Origin: Longimicrobium terrae
Lineage (GTDB): Bacteria > Gemmatimonadota > Gemmatimonadetes > Longimicrobiales > Longimicrobiaceae
Assembly (NCBI RefSeq): GCF_014202995.1
Contig: NZ_JACHIA010000018.1
Coordinates: 56,942 to 120,941, forward strand
Length of the DNA: 64,000 nucleotides
Direction of reading: 5' to 3'
Below are positions 50,616 through 58,746 of the stretch, piece by piece. Every line of letters starts with the position of its first letter. Within the stretch, counting starts at the first letter, position 1. The notes under the pieces are model-generated. The model saw nothing but the letters and a program-made list of their open reading frames with translations, did not search any database and was not told the DNA's origin. A program made the position numbers and the translations under genes.

Positions 50616-53360
50616 CTACACTCCCGCCGGCGCGGAGCGGAACAGCCGCGCCACGTCCAGCGCCGTCGCGATGTTCTCGCGCGCGGCCTCCGCCATGGGC
50701 CCGTCCGGCGCGGCGTTGACGGCGTCGCTCCAGTGCTGGATGGCCTCGCGGAACCGGCGCTCCCCCGCGGCCAGCCCGCCCAGGTGAAAGTGCGCGTCCG
50801 CCCGGTCGCGGTCCAGCCGCAGCACGCGGGTGAAGGCGCGCCGCGCATCCTCGCGCCGGCCGCCGTCCGCCAGCGCCAGGCCCAGCAGCACCAGCGCCTC
50901 CAGGTGATACGGATCGCCCGCGAGCAGATCGACAAGCGTCCCCACCGCCTCGTCCGGGCGCGCCGCCTTGCGCAGCGCGTTGGCGAGGAGGACGGCCGCC
51001 TCGGAGTAGGTCGGCAGCACCTCCAGCGCGGCGTGGCACTCGGCGATCGCCTCCTCCACGCGGTCCGCGGCAAGGAGGAGGCGGGCCAGTTCCACCCGCG
51101 CGGCCACGAAGTCCGGGTCCAGCTGCACGGCGCGGCGCAGCGCCCGCTCCGCGTCCCCGGCCCGTCCGGCGGCCAGCGCGGCGCGGCCCAGGTGGCGCAG
51201 CAGAGAGGGATCCGCCGGGGCGATCTCGCACGCCCGGCCAAAGACGCGAACGGCCTCGGTCGCGTCGCCCTGCAGCAGGAGCGTTTCGCCCAGCACCTGC
51301 AGCGTTTCCGGATGGTCCGGCTCGTGGGCGCGCACCGTTTCCGCCGCCTCGCGCGCCTCCGTCAGCCGGTTCATGCGCAGCAGCGCGCGAGCACGCCCGC
51401 TGTACGCGGCCGCGTGGTCCGCCGTCCACGCCGCCTCGCCCAGGCGCGCGGTGGCGGCGTCGAACCGCTCCAGCGCCTCGCCGTCCAGCCCCTGGCGCAG
51501 AAAGATGCGCGCGGTCATCAGCGCGGCATGGACGGGGTCCGCGCCGCCGACAGCCGCGCGGCGGATCTCCGCCAGCGCGCGGTCCAGCAGCCCCTTGCTG
51601 AGATAATCGTCCGCCAGCGCAAAGGCATCCGCCGCGGCGGCCGGCGCGGGCGCGGCGGACGGAGCGGGCGTCAGCTCGGCGAAGATGCTGTCGAGGGCGC
51701 CTTCCTCGAAGGTAAAGCTCTCGATGCCGCGCTCTTCGCCGCTGATGCGCTCGGCCGCGTCCAGTTCCGGAGCCAGCACCTCGGCGTACTCGAACTGCAG
51801 GTCGATCGCCAGCTTGTAGCGCGGCGTGGTGTAGTACGGATTCAGCTCGAGCGCGCGCTTGGTCTCCCGCAGCGCGCCCTCGAAGTCGCCCAGGTTGCTG
51901 AGGACGAAGCTGAGGTTGTAGCGCGCTTCGGCGTGGTCCGGGTCGCTCTCCACCGCGCGGACAAAGGCGTTGCGCGCCTCCTCGTAGCGGCGCGTTTCCA
52001 TCAGCACCGCGCCCACGCCGTTCCATGCGCCCGCGGCCTCGGGATTGGCGCGCAGCGCGGCGCGGAATGCGTCCAGCGCCGCGGCGTGGCGGCTGCGGCG
52101 CAGGTACATCAACCCCCGGTTGCACCACGCGTCCACGAAACCCGCGCGCAGCCGCACCGCCTCGGTGAACGACGCTTCGGCGCCGTCCGGGTCTCCGCGG
52201 TGGAGCCGAACGACGCCCAGGTTGTTCCACGCCAGCGAGTACGCCGGATCGGCCTCCAGCGCGCGGCGGTAGCTCGTCTCGGCCGTGGCCACATCGCCGG
52301 ACTGGTGCAGGCACACGCCGCGCTCGTTCCACAGCTTGGGGCTGCGCTCGTCTTCCGCCAGCAGCCGGTCGTACAGATCCAGCGCCTGCGACGCGCGCCC
52401 TTGGAGGAGAAACACCTCCGCCATCGCTTGGCGGGTCAGCGACGGCTCTTCCCCCGCCTCCAGCGCGCGGCTGAACTCCCGCAGCGCCTCCTCGTACAGC
52501 GCCTTCTGACGAAAGGCGATCCCCAGATTGTAGTGCGCCAGCACCTCGCCCGCGGCCACCTGCGGGCGCTGCACGCGGTCGCCCACCAGCTCCAGGTAGC
52601 GGGCGGACGAGTAGCGGTCCAGCGACAGGTTGGTCTGGGCCTTGGCGTAGTTGGGGTTGAGCTGGGTGGCGCGGCGGGAGCTGGCACCGGCCCGCTCCAT
52701 GTCGCCCATGTCGCCATGGACAAAGGCGAGCACGTAGTGGGCGTCGGCCAGGTCGGGGTTGAGTTCGATGGCGTGCGTCAGCTCGCGCAGCGCCTCTTCG
52801 TTCAAACCCCGGTTGTAATAGAGTTCGCCCAGGGCGAAGTGGAGGAAGGCGCTTTCCGGGTCCAGGCGGCGGGCCTGCTCAAACCACTCCATGGCGGCCT
52901 CGTAGTGGCCGCCCGCCTTTTCCGCCTGCCCCAGCGCGCTCAGGGTGCTGAGGTCGCCCGGGTGCTGCGCCAGCACGCGCTTGAGCTCGGCCACCGCGCC
53001 GGAGACGTCGCCGGTGTGCACGTACGCCTGCGCAAGACGGCGGCGCGCGTCGGCATCCGTGGGATCCTCGCGCAGCCGCTCGCGGAGTTCGCTGATCAGC
53101 CGGTCGTAGTAGCCGGTGTTGAAGTAGGCGATCTCCAGGTTGCGCTGGGCCACCTGCATCTTGGCGTCGATGGCCAGCGCGCGCTGGAACTGGCCGATGG
53201 CCTCCTCGTACATCCCCTTGTTGAAGTACAGGACGCCGAGGTTGTTGTGCGCGCCGGCGTCCGCGGCGTCGATGCGCTGCGCAAAGCCGCGCAGAATGCG
53301 GAGGTCCCGCTCCGAGTGGGGCGGGCGGACCGCCGCGCCGGGGGCGGAGGTGTCCGTCAC
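50616..53360 (-). CDS. Large TPR protein (914 aa)
   Basis: A soluble protein built almost entirely of tetratricopeptide repeats, about twenty units in two blocks (about 35-430 and 430-880), with repeats such as AHNNLGVLYFNKGMYEEAIGQFQRAL and SLAWNNLGVVRLHRGDPDGAEASF. A break near 480-570 holds an acidic, Ala/Pro-rich linker. No catalytic motif was seen. It starts at GTG 53360, one base from the cheC stop. A scaffold for the CheA-CheC or Mgl proteins is the likely role, by inference. Confidence 0.85.
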   Translation of the reverse strand: MTDTSAPGAAVRPPHSERDLRILRGFAQRIDAADAGAHNNLGVLYFNKGMYEEAIGQFQRALAIDAKMQVAQRNLEIAYFNTGYYDRLISELRERLREDPTDADARRRLAQAYVHTGDVSGAVAELKRVLAQHPGDLSTLSALGQAEKAGGHYEAAMEWFEQARRLDPESAFLHFALGELYYNRGLNEEALRELTHAIELNPDLADAHYVLAFVHGDMGDMERAGASSRRATQLNPNYAKAQTNLSLDRYSSARYLELVGDRVQRPQVAAGEVLAHYNLGIAFRQKALYEEALREFSRALEAGEEPSLTRQAMAEVFLLQGRASQALDLYDRLLAEDERSPKLWNERGVCLHQSGDVATAETSYRRALEADPAYSLAWNNLGVVRLHRGDPDGAEASFTEAVRLRAGFVDAWCNRGLMYLRRSRHAAALDAFRAALRANPEAAGAWNGVGAVLMETRRYEEARNAFVRAVESDPDHAEARYNLSFVLSNLGDFEGALRETKRALELNPYYTTPRYKLAIDLQFEYAEVLAPELDAAERISGEERGIESFTFEEGALDSIFAELTPAPSAAPAPAAAADAFALADDYLSKGLLDRALAEIRRAAVGGADPVHAALMTARIFLRQGLDGEALERFDAATARLGEAAWTADHAAAYSGRARALLRMNRLTEAREAAETVRAHEPDHPETLQVLGETLLLQGDATEAVRVFGRACEIAPADPSLLRHLGRAALAAGRAGDAERALRRAVQLDPDFVAARVELARLLLAADRVEEAIAECHAALEVLPTYSEAAVLLANALRKAARPDEAVGTLVDLLAGDPYHLEALVLLGLALADGGRREDARRAFTRVLRLDRDRADAHFHLGGLAAGERRFREAIQHWSDAVNAAPDGPMAEAARENIATALDVARLFRSAPAGV

Positions 53361-53361
53361 G

Positions 53362-53982
53362 TCAGGCCAGACGGATGCTCTCGAGAATCTTCTGCAGCGA
53401 CTCCACGTCCGGCAGCAGAAGAAACTGCCCCGCCACGCTCGACGTTTCGTCCATGCTGAACTCGGTCTGAATGCAGAACACCAGGTCGCGCTCGTGGCCG
53501 AAGTTGGTGTACGCCGTCGTCATCACCGCGCCGCACAGGTCGATCACCAGGGACGGCACGCTGGGCAGCAGCATGAGCCCCATGAAGTCGCTGATGGCGT
53601 TCATGTAGGCGGCGCTGAGAATGTTGCCCGCCTCCTTGATGGCGCTCTGCTCCAATTCGCCGAACACGTGCGCGCTGTTGACGGGGCGATGCAGCAGCAT
53701 CTCCGCCAGCCGCATGGCCGCGTTGCGCGGAAAGATGAGCAGCGTGCGGCCGGTAAGGTCGCCCAGCATGTGCATCAGCACGGCGGCCACCACCTCGTCG
53801 GGGCTGCCGATGGCGTCCGGCACCTCCTCCAGCGGAACCACCTGGAGGCGGGGGACGTTGATCATGATGCGGGTGTTGGTCATCTGCGAGAGCGCCGTGG
53901 CCGCGTGGCCGGCACCCATGTTCGACACCTCGCGGAGCCCGTCCAGCTGCACCGCCCCCAGTTCCCGCAGATCGAGCGTCAT
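53362..53982 (-). CDS. cheC: CheC, CheY-P phosphatase
   Basis: CheC dephosphorylates CheY-P. The 206-residue protein starts with the adaptation motif LREVSNMGAGHAATALSQM (E18, N21) and has a second active-site helix ELEQSAIKEAGNILSAAYMNAISDF with E and N three residues apart, the usual ExxN. LMLLPSVPSLV follows. CheC supports a Bacillus/Thermotoga-type adaptation system with CheD. Confidence 0.93.
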   Translation of the reverse strand: MTLDLRELGAVQLDGLREVSNMGAGHAATALSQMTNTRIMINVPRLQVVPLEEVPDAIGSPDEVVAAVLMHMLGDLTGRTLLIFPRNAAMRLAEMLLHRPVNSAHVFGELEQSAIKEAGNILSAAYMNAISDFMGLMLLPSVPSLVIDLCGAVMTTAYTNFGHERDLVFCIQTEFSMDETSSVAGQFLLLPDVESLQKILESIRLA

Positions 53983-54017
53983 CGGACTCCGTCCGTTCAG
54001 GTCGTTCGGATTGATGG

Positions 54018-55988
54018 TCAGGCCGCGTGCGCGGCCGCGCCGAGCAGGGAGCCGGCGTCCAGAATCAGCGCCGGCCGGCCGTCGGAAAGAATGGTGGCGC
54101 CGCTGAACAGGCGCAGCGTGTCCGCCGTGGCGTCAAACGCCTTGACGACGATCTCCTGCTGCCCCACCAACTGGTCTACCTCGAGCCCCACCCGCTGCTC
54201 GCCCACTTCCAGGATCACCGCCGGCCGCTTTCCCTCCGGCCGTTCGCCGCCCGTGCGGAGGAGCGTGCGCAGCGAGTGCAGCGGAATCACCTCGTCGCGC
54301 AGAAAGGCGACGGTGCGCCCCTTCACGGCGCCCACTTCTTCCGCCAGCAGGTGCACCGTTTCGCCCACGTGCGTCAGCGGCAGCGCGTACGTTTCGCCGG
54401 ACTGGCGCACCAGGAGGGCGCGGACGATGGCCAGCGTGGCGGGAAGCTGCAGCGTCATGGACGTGCCCTGCCCCGGCGCGCTTTCAATCTCCAGCATGCC
54501 GCCCAGGGCGCGGACGCGCGTGGCCACCACGTCCAGCCCCACGCCGCGCCCGCTCACGTCCGTCACCGTCTCCGCCGTGCTGAAGCCGGGGCGGATGATG
54601 AGGCGGTCCACGTCCTCGCTGCTCATCCCCCGCGCCTCCTCCGCGGTGACGAGGCCGCGCGACACCGCCTTGGCCAGCACGCGCTCGCGCTGAATTCCGC
54701 GCCCGTCGTCTTCGACGCGGATGACGATGCGGCTGCGTTCGCGCGCGGCGGACAGGCGCAGCGTTCCCGTTTCCGGCTTGCCCACGGCGCGGCGGTCCGC
54801 GGGGGACTCGATGCCGTGGTCCAGCGAGTTGCGCAGCAGGTGGACGACGGGGTCGCCGATCTCGTCCAGCATGGAGCGGTCGAGCTCGATCTCCTTGCCT
54901 TCGATCACGAAGTCCACCCGCTTGCCCAGCGACCGTGCGGCGTCGCGCACCAGCCGGGGAAAGCGGTCAAACACCTGCATCACCGGCGCCATGCGCGCCT
55001 GCATGATCTCGTCCTGCAGCTCGCCGATGAGCCGCGCGGCCTGGTCGATGGCCTCCGCCAGCTCCGGCGTGGCGCCCCCGGCCAGCCGCCGCATGCGGTC
55101 GCGCACGATCACCAGCTCGCCCACGCCGTTGACCAGCGCGTCCAGCCGGCGCAGATCCACGCGGATGTTCCGCGCGCGCCCGGCGGCCCCGGCGCGGTCG
55201 TCCGCGCCCCCGGCCGCCTCGGCGTGCAGCACGTCGTCGAGCGCCGCATGGTCCGCCTCGTCCAGCGGATGGACGGCGGCGGCGGGCTCCGGCGCGGCCC
55301 GGCGCAGCTCCACGTCGCGGATTTCGCCCGCGGAGCGGATGGCGGCCTCCACCTCGGCGTCCGCCGCCTCTCCGCGGAGCAGAAAGCGCACGGTGCCGTT
55401 GAAGTCCGCCTCCTGCATGGCGGCCTCGGAAGGGTCCAGCTCCGTGACCTCGCCCAGCCCGCGCGCGGCGCGCACGGCCATGAAGGCGCGCACGGCGGGG
55501 AGCGCGGAGGCGGGGTCGACGGTGAAGCGGACCCGCAGCGTGCCCGCGGGCGCGGCGGAAAGCCCGGCGTCCGGGGTGGCGGAAGGCGCGGCCTCCGCCG
55601 GGGCGGCGGATTCGCCCGCCAGTTCGCGCAGGCGGGCCACCACGGGAAGGACGGCGCCGTCGTCCTCGCCGTCTTCCACCGCGTGCTCGATGCTGCGCTC
55701 CAGCGCGTCGGTGGCCGCAAAGAGCACGTCCACCATGGCCGAATCGGGAACGGCCCGGCCCAGGCGCACGCGGTCCAGCAGGTTTTCCATCTCATGGGCG
55801 ATATCCGCGACGGCGCGGTAGCCCATGGTGGCCGACATCCCCTTGATGGTGTGCACCCCCCGGAACAGCCCTTCCACCGGCTCGCGGGCGCGCGGATCGG
55901 CCTCCAGCGCGAGCAGCAGGTGGTTGATCGCGCTGACGTGCTCGCGCGATTCGCTCAGAAAGAGCTCGGCGTACTGGGAGAGTTCCAT
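54018..55988 (-). CDS. cheA: CheA, chemosensory histidine kinase
   Basis: CheA phosphorylates CheY and CheB in receptor arrays. The 656-residue protein has a P1 Hpt domain with H46 in GVHTIKGMSATMG and only one Hpt. An unusual domain at about 150-235 (TLRVRFTVDPASALPAVRAFMAVRAARGLGEV) stands where P2 normally binds CheY. Then come P3, P4 ATPase (N box VHLLRNSLDHGIES, G1 VEDDGRGIQRERV, G2 GRGVGLDVVATRVRALGG) and a C-terminal P5 CheW-like domain (YALPLTHVGETVHL). It is separated from cheY by a hairpin flanked by inverted repeats. Confidence 0.96.
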   Translation of the reverse strand: MELSQYAELFLSESREHVSAINHLLLALEADPRAREPVEGLFRGVHTIKGMSATMGYRAVADIAHEMENLLDRVRLGRAVPDSAMVDVLFAATDALERSIEHAVEDGEDDGAVLPVVARLRELAGESAAPAEAAPSATPDAGLSAAPAGTLRVRFTVDPASALPAVRAFMAVRAARGLGEVTELDPSEAAMQEADFNGTVRFLLRGEAADAEVEAAIRSAGEIRDVELRRAAPEPAAAVHPLDEADHAALDDVLHAEAAGGADDRAGAAGRARNIRVDLRRLDALVNGVGELVIVRDRMRRLAGGATPELAEAIDQAARLIGELQDEIMQARMAPVMQVFDRFPRLVRDAARSLGKRVDFVIEGKEIELDRSMLDEIGDPVVHLLRNSLDHGIESPADRRAVGKPETGTLRLSAARERSRIVIRVEDDGRGIQRERVLAKAVSRGLVTAEEARGMSSEDVDRLIIRPGFSTAETVTDVSGRGVGLDVVATRVRALGGMLEIESAPGQGTSMTLQLPATLAIVRALLVRQSGETYALPLTHVGETVHLLAEEVGAVKGRTVAFLRDEVIPLHSLRTLLRTGGERPEGKRPAVILEVGEQRVGLEVDQLVGQQEIVVKAFDATADTLRLFSGATILSDGRPALILDAGSLLGAAAHAA

Positions 55989-55995
55989 GGGGGAG

Positions 55996-56115
55996 GAAGT
56001 GCGTGAGTGCTGTGTGCGTGAGTGCGGAAGGGTGAATCAGATACGGCCGACGGCGCCGGGAAGCTTCCCGGGCGCCGTTCACTCACGCACTACCGCACCC
56101 CGCACTCACGCACTC
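55996..56115. repeat. Inverted family C repeats with central hairpin, cheY-cheA gap
   Basis: GTGCGTGAGTGC units at 55996-56026 and their reverse complement at 56080-56115 surround a hairpin at 56051-56077 (13 pairs, one bulge). The whole gap could fold into one long structure in the mRNA between cheY and cheA. It may act as an attenuator or RNA-processing site that makes CheY more abundant than CheA. Confidence 0.7.
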
Positions 56116-56120
56116 GCCGT

Positions 56121-56483
56121 TCAGCCCAGAACGCGCTGAACGGCTTCGAGCACGCGCGAGGGCTGAAACGGCTTGACGACGAAGTCCTTGGCGCCGGCCT
56201 GAATCGCCTCGATGACCAGTGCCTGCTGCCCCATGGCGCTGCACATGAGGATCTTGGCGGACGGGTCGTCCTTCATGATCTCGCGCACGGCGTCGATGCC
56301 GCCCATGTCGGGCATCACGATGTCCATCGTCACGAGGTCGGGCTGCAGCGCACGGTACTTGTCGACCGCCTGGACGCCGGTCTCGGCCTCTCCCACGATC
56401 TGGAAACCCGCCTGGGAGAGGATGTCGCCGATCATCGTGCGCATGAAGATGGCGTCGTCGCAGATCAGCACGGTCTGGCTCAT
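56121..56483 (-). CDS. cheY: CheY response regulator
   Basis: A 120-residue single-domain receiver: acidic pair D9-D10, phospho-acceptor D54 in LVTMDIVMPDMGG, the switch Ser in MCSAMG, and Lys in VVKPF. In flagellated cells CheY-P binds the motor; with no flagellar genes here it may instead act on pili, polarity or the PATAN/TPR proteins. Confidence 0.95.
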   Translation of the reverse strand: MSQTVLICDDAIFMRTMIGDILSQAGFQIVGEAETGVQAVDKYRALQPDLVTMDIVMPDMGGIDAVREIMKDDPSAKILMCSAMGQQALVIEAIQAGAKDFVVKPFQPSRVLEAVQRVLG

Positions 56484-56527
56484 GTGGCGTCCGTTTGGGT
56501 GTCCGGGTGGGGACGGTATGGGTTAGG

Positions 56528-57016
56528 TCAGGCCGCAAGAATGGGAGAAATGACCTCGTCGGGGTCGATGGCCACGAACACCTGGCCGCCGGTTTCTCCC
56601 ACCCCGCGCAGGTACGCCCGGTCGATGCGTACGGCCCGCAGCGCATCCGCCGCGTCGGCCAGCGCCGCCGGGTCTACATCGACGATCCGGGACACGTCGT
56701 CCACCGCCAGTCCGGCGAGCCTGCCCCGGTGGTCCACGATGACGATGCTGTGGTCCGGGTTGGCCGCGGCGGGCGGCAGGTGCAGGCGCGCGCCCAGGTC
56801 CACGACCGTGACGATGCGCCCGCGCAGATTGATGAGCCCGCACACGTGCGCGCCGCTTCCGGGAAGCGGCGTATAGGCACGGGCGGGGATGATCTCGCGG
56901 ATGCGTTCGATGGCCACCGCAAAGCGGTGCTCGCCGACGCTCAGCAGCGCCATCCGTTCCAGCGCCACGACTTCCGTGTCTCCGGCCGCGGTTTCGTGCG
57001 TATGGGCTGGAAGCAT
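56528..57016 (-). CDS. cheW: CheW coupling protein (first gene of the cluster)
   Basis: A 162-residue CheW domain protein: MALLSVGEHRFAVAIERIREII (22-43), GLINLRGRIVTVVDLGARL, IVIVDHRGRLAGLAVDDVSRIVD. ATG 57016 fits the promoter, whose start would leave a leader of about 30 bases; Met22 is an alternative. It is the best placed of the three CheWs to couple receptors to CheA. Confidence 0.93.
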   Translation of the reverse strand: MLPAHTHETAAGDTEVVALERMALLSVGEHRFAVAIERIREIIPARAYTPLPGSGAHVCGLINLRGRIVTVVDLGARLHLPPAAANPDHSIVIVDHRGRLAGLAVDDVSRIVDVDPAALADAADALRAVRIDRAYLRGVGETGGQVFVAIDPDEVISPILAA

Positions 57017-57052
57017 GGATCCGGGAAGTCGCGCCTGGATGGGTGAGCGGAC

Positions 57053-57081
57053 AGTATAGCGAGGGGGCCGGGTGGGGTCAA
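57053..57081 (-). promoter_or_regulatory. Strong promoter of the chemosensory cluster
   Basis: TTGACC (57081-57076) and TATACT (57058-57053) are 17 bases apart on the minus strand. These are the best sigma-70 hexamers in the window. Family C repeats begin four bases upstream of the -35. Confidence 0.82.
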
Positions 57082-57084
57082 CAG

Positions 57085-57122
57085 AAGTGCGTGAGTGCGG
57101 GGTGCGTGAGTGCGTGAGTGCG
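57085..57122. repeat. Repeat family C, locus upstream of the che promoter
   Basis: Three to four overlapping copies of GTGCGTGAGTGC, almost the same as 10129-10167. Confidence 0.7.
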
Positions 57123-57252
57123 ACGGAAGCCCGTCCGCCCCTCCATTCCTCGCCGGAATCCGGTCCCCGTGGCTCGCTCCGTCATCCCCTCCCCGCTGTT
57201 CCCCCGCGCCCCTCCGCCACCCCCGCGTCCTCCGCGTGAAACGGTCTGGGCT

Positions 57253-58215
57253 CTATTTCCGCGCCCACTCCGCCGCCAGAGCCAGATCCGGCGGCAGCGG
57301 CGAGTGGAACGTCATGGGCTCGCCCGTGCGCGGATGCGTGAAGCGAAGCTCGGTCGCGTGCAGAAACTGGCGCGGCACGCGCTTCGTCAATCCCGCCGCC
57401 CAGATGCGGTCGGCGCCGGTGATGCCCCGCTGCCGCTCCGGTCCGTACGTGCGGTCCCCGACGACGGGGTGGCCGATGTGGCGCAGGTGCACGCGGATCT
57501 GGTGCGTGCGCCCCGTTTCCAGCTCCGCGCGAACGAGGTCCGCCGCGCGCCACCGCTCCACCCGCGTGAAGCGGGTCCGCGCCACGCGGCCGTCAGGGAC
57601 CACGGCCATCCGCGTCCGCTCGTGCGGGTGCCGGCCGATGGGCGCATCCACCAGCATGGCGTCTTCCGGCAGGTGCCCCCACGCCGCGGCCAGGTACAAC
57701 CGCTTCACCCGGCGCGCGCGCAGTTCGTCGGAAAGGGCCTGGTGCGCGTCGTCCGTCTTGGCGACCACCATCAGCCCCGACGTGTCGCGGTCCAGACGAT
57801 GGACGATCCCCGGCCGCAGCACCCCGCCGATTCCCGACAGGTCGCGCACGGCGTGAAGGAGCGCGTTCACCAGCGTGCCGTCCGCGTTCCCCGGCGCGGG
57901 GTGGACCACCAGCCCGGGCGGCTTGTCGATGACCAGCAGGTCGTCGTCCTGATAGGCGATGGAGAGCGGAATGTCTTCCGCGCCCATCGGCGACGCGGCG
58001 GGCGGCGGAACGCGCACCTGCACGCGGTCGCCCGGCACGGGGCGGTCGCGCTTGCGGGGAGGCGCGCCGTTCAGCAGCACGCGGCCCTCCTCGATCAGCT
58101 TTTCCACGCGGCTGCGCGAAAGGCCCAGTCGGGCCGCCAGCCAAGCGTCCAGCCGGTCGCCCGCCTCGTCGCCGGCGATGAACTCGGTTACTTCGTCGTC
58201 CTCAGGTCGCGGCAA
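57253..58215 (-). CDS. rluD: 23S rRNA pseudouridine synthase, RluD family
   Basis: RluD-type enzymes isomerise uridines in helix 69 of 23S rRNA. The 320-residue protein has an S4 RNA-binding domain (RLDAWLAARLGLSRSRVEKLIEEGRVLLNG, 21-50) and the catalytic motif HRLDRDTSG with D144. ARLETGRTHQIRVHL-like sequence (ELETGRTHQIRVHLRHIGHPVVGD) follows. It overlaps lspA by 14 bases, the common ileS-lspA-rluD order. Confidence 0.95.
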   Translation of the reverse strand: MPRPEDDEVTEFIAGDEAGDRLDAWLAARLGLSRSRVEKLIEEGRVLLNGAPPRKRDRPVPGDRVQVRVPPPAASPMGAEDIPLSIAYQDDDLLVIDKPPGLVVHPAPGNADGTLVNALLHAVRDLSGIGGVLRPGIVHRLDRDTSGLMVVAKTDDAHQALSDELRARRVKRLYLAAAWGHLPEDAMLVDAPIGRHPHERTRMAVVPDGRVARTRFTRVERWRAADLVRAELETGRTHQIRVHLRHIGHPVVGDRTYGPERQRGITGADRIWAAGLTKRVPRQFLHATELRFTHPRTGEPMTFHSPLPPDLALAAEWARK

Positions 58216-58744
58216 CGTCGCCTTCTGCTTCCAGTTTCTGCTCTTCGCGCCACAGCGACACGGCCAGCAGCAGCGCGCCCACCGTCACCCCGATGTCGGC
58301 CACGTTGAACACCGGCCAGCGGTGCCCCGCCAGGCCGAAGTCCAGAAAGTCCACCACCCCGCGCGACGAGCGGATGCGGTCGATCAGGTTGCCGATCGCC
58401 CCGCCGGTCACCAGCGGAATGGCGATCATCCGCAGTCGGTCGCTCCACGCGGACTGCTGGTACATGCGGTACAGCGCCACCGACGCCAGCACGGGCAGAA
58501 TGCTGAAGGCAATGCGCGACCATCCGCCCAGGTGCAGCCCGAAGGCCGCGCCGGGGTTGTAGATGTACGTCAAGCGAAAGAAGTCGCCCAGCACGGGCAC
58601 CGGGCTGTACAGCCGCAGCTTGCTCTGCACCAGCACCTTGGTGGCCTGGTCCAGAAGGATCCAGGCCACCACCAGCGTCAGGTACAGCGTCGTCTTCCTG
58701 CGCGCCTCGTCCGCCGGAGTGCCGGCGGTGATCGGTTCTGCCAT
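58202..58744 (-). CDS. lspA: Lipoprotein signal peptidase
   Basis: LspA removes signal peptides from diacylglyceryl-modified prolipoproteins in the inner membrane. The 180-residue protein has four membrane helices, the conserved LDQATK (31-36), YNPGAAFG (62-69), and the two catalytic aspartates D122 in GGAIGNLIDR and D150 in VFNVAD. It starts two bases past the ileS stop. Confidence 0.97.
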   Translation of the reverse strand: MAEPITAGTPADEARRKTTLYLTLVVAWILLDQATKVLVQSKLRLYSPVPVLGDFFRLTYIYNPGAAFGLHLGGWSRIAFSILPVLASVALYRMYQQSAWSDRLRMIAIPLVTGGAIGNLIDRIRSSRGVVDFLDFGLAGHRWPVFNVADIGVTVGALLLAVSLWREEQKLEAEGDVAAT

Positions 58745-58746
58745 CC

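Noticed and set aside
49632..53459. Very long open frame on the plus strand opposite the TPR, PATAN and roadblock genes
   Set aside because: It is the antisense of clearly coding minus-strand genes; the composition (Arg, Ala, Gly, His-rich without domains) is that of a high-GC shadow frame.
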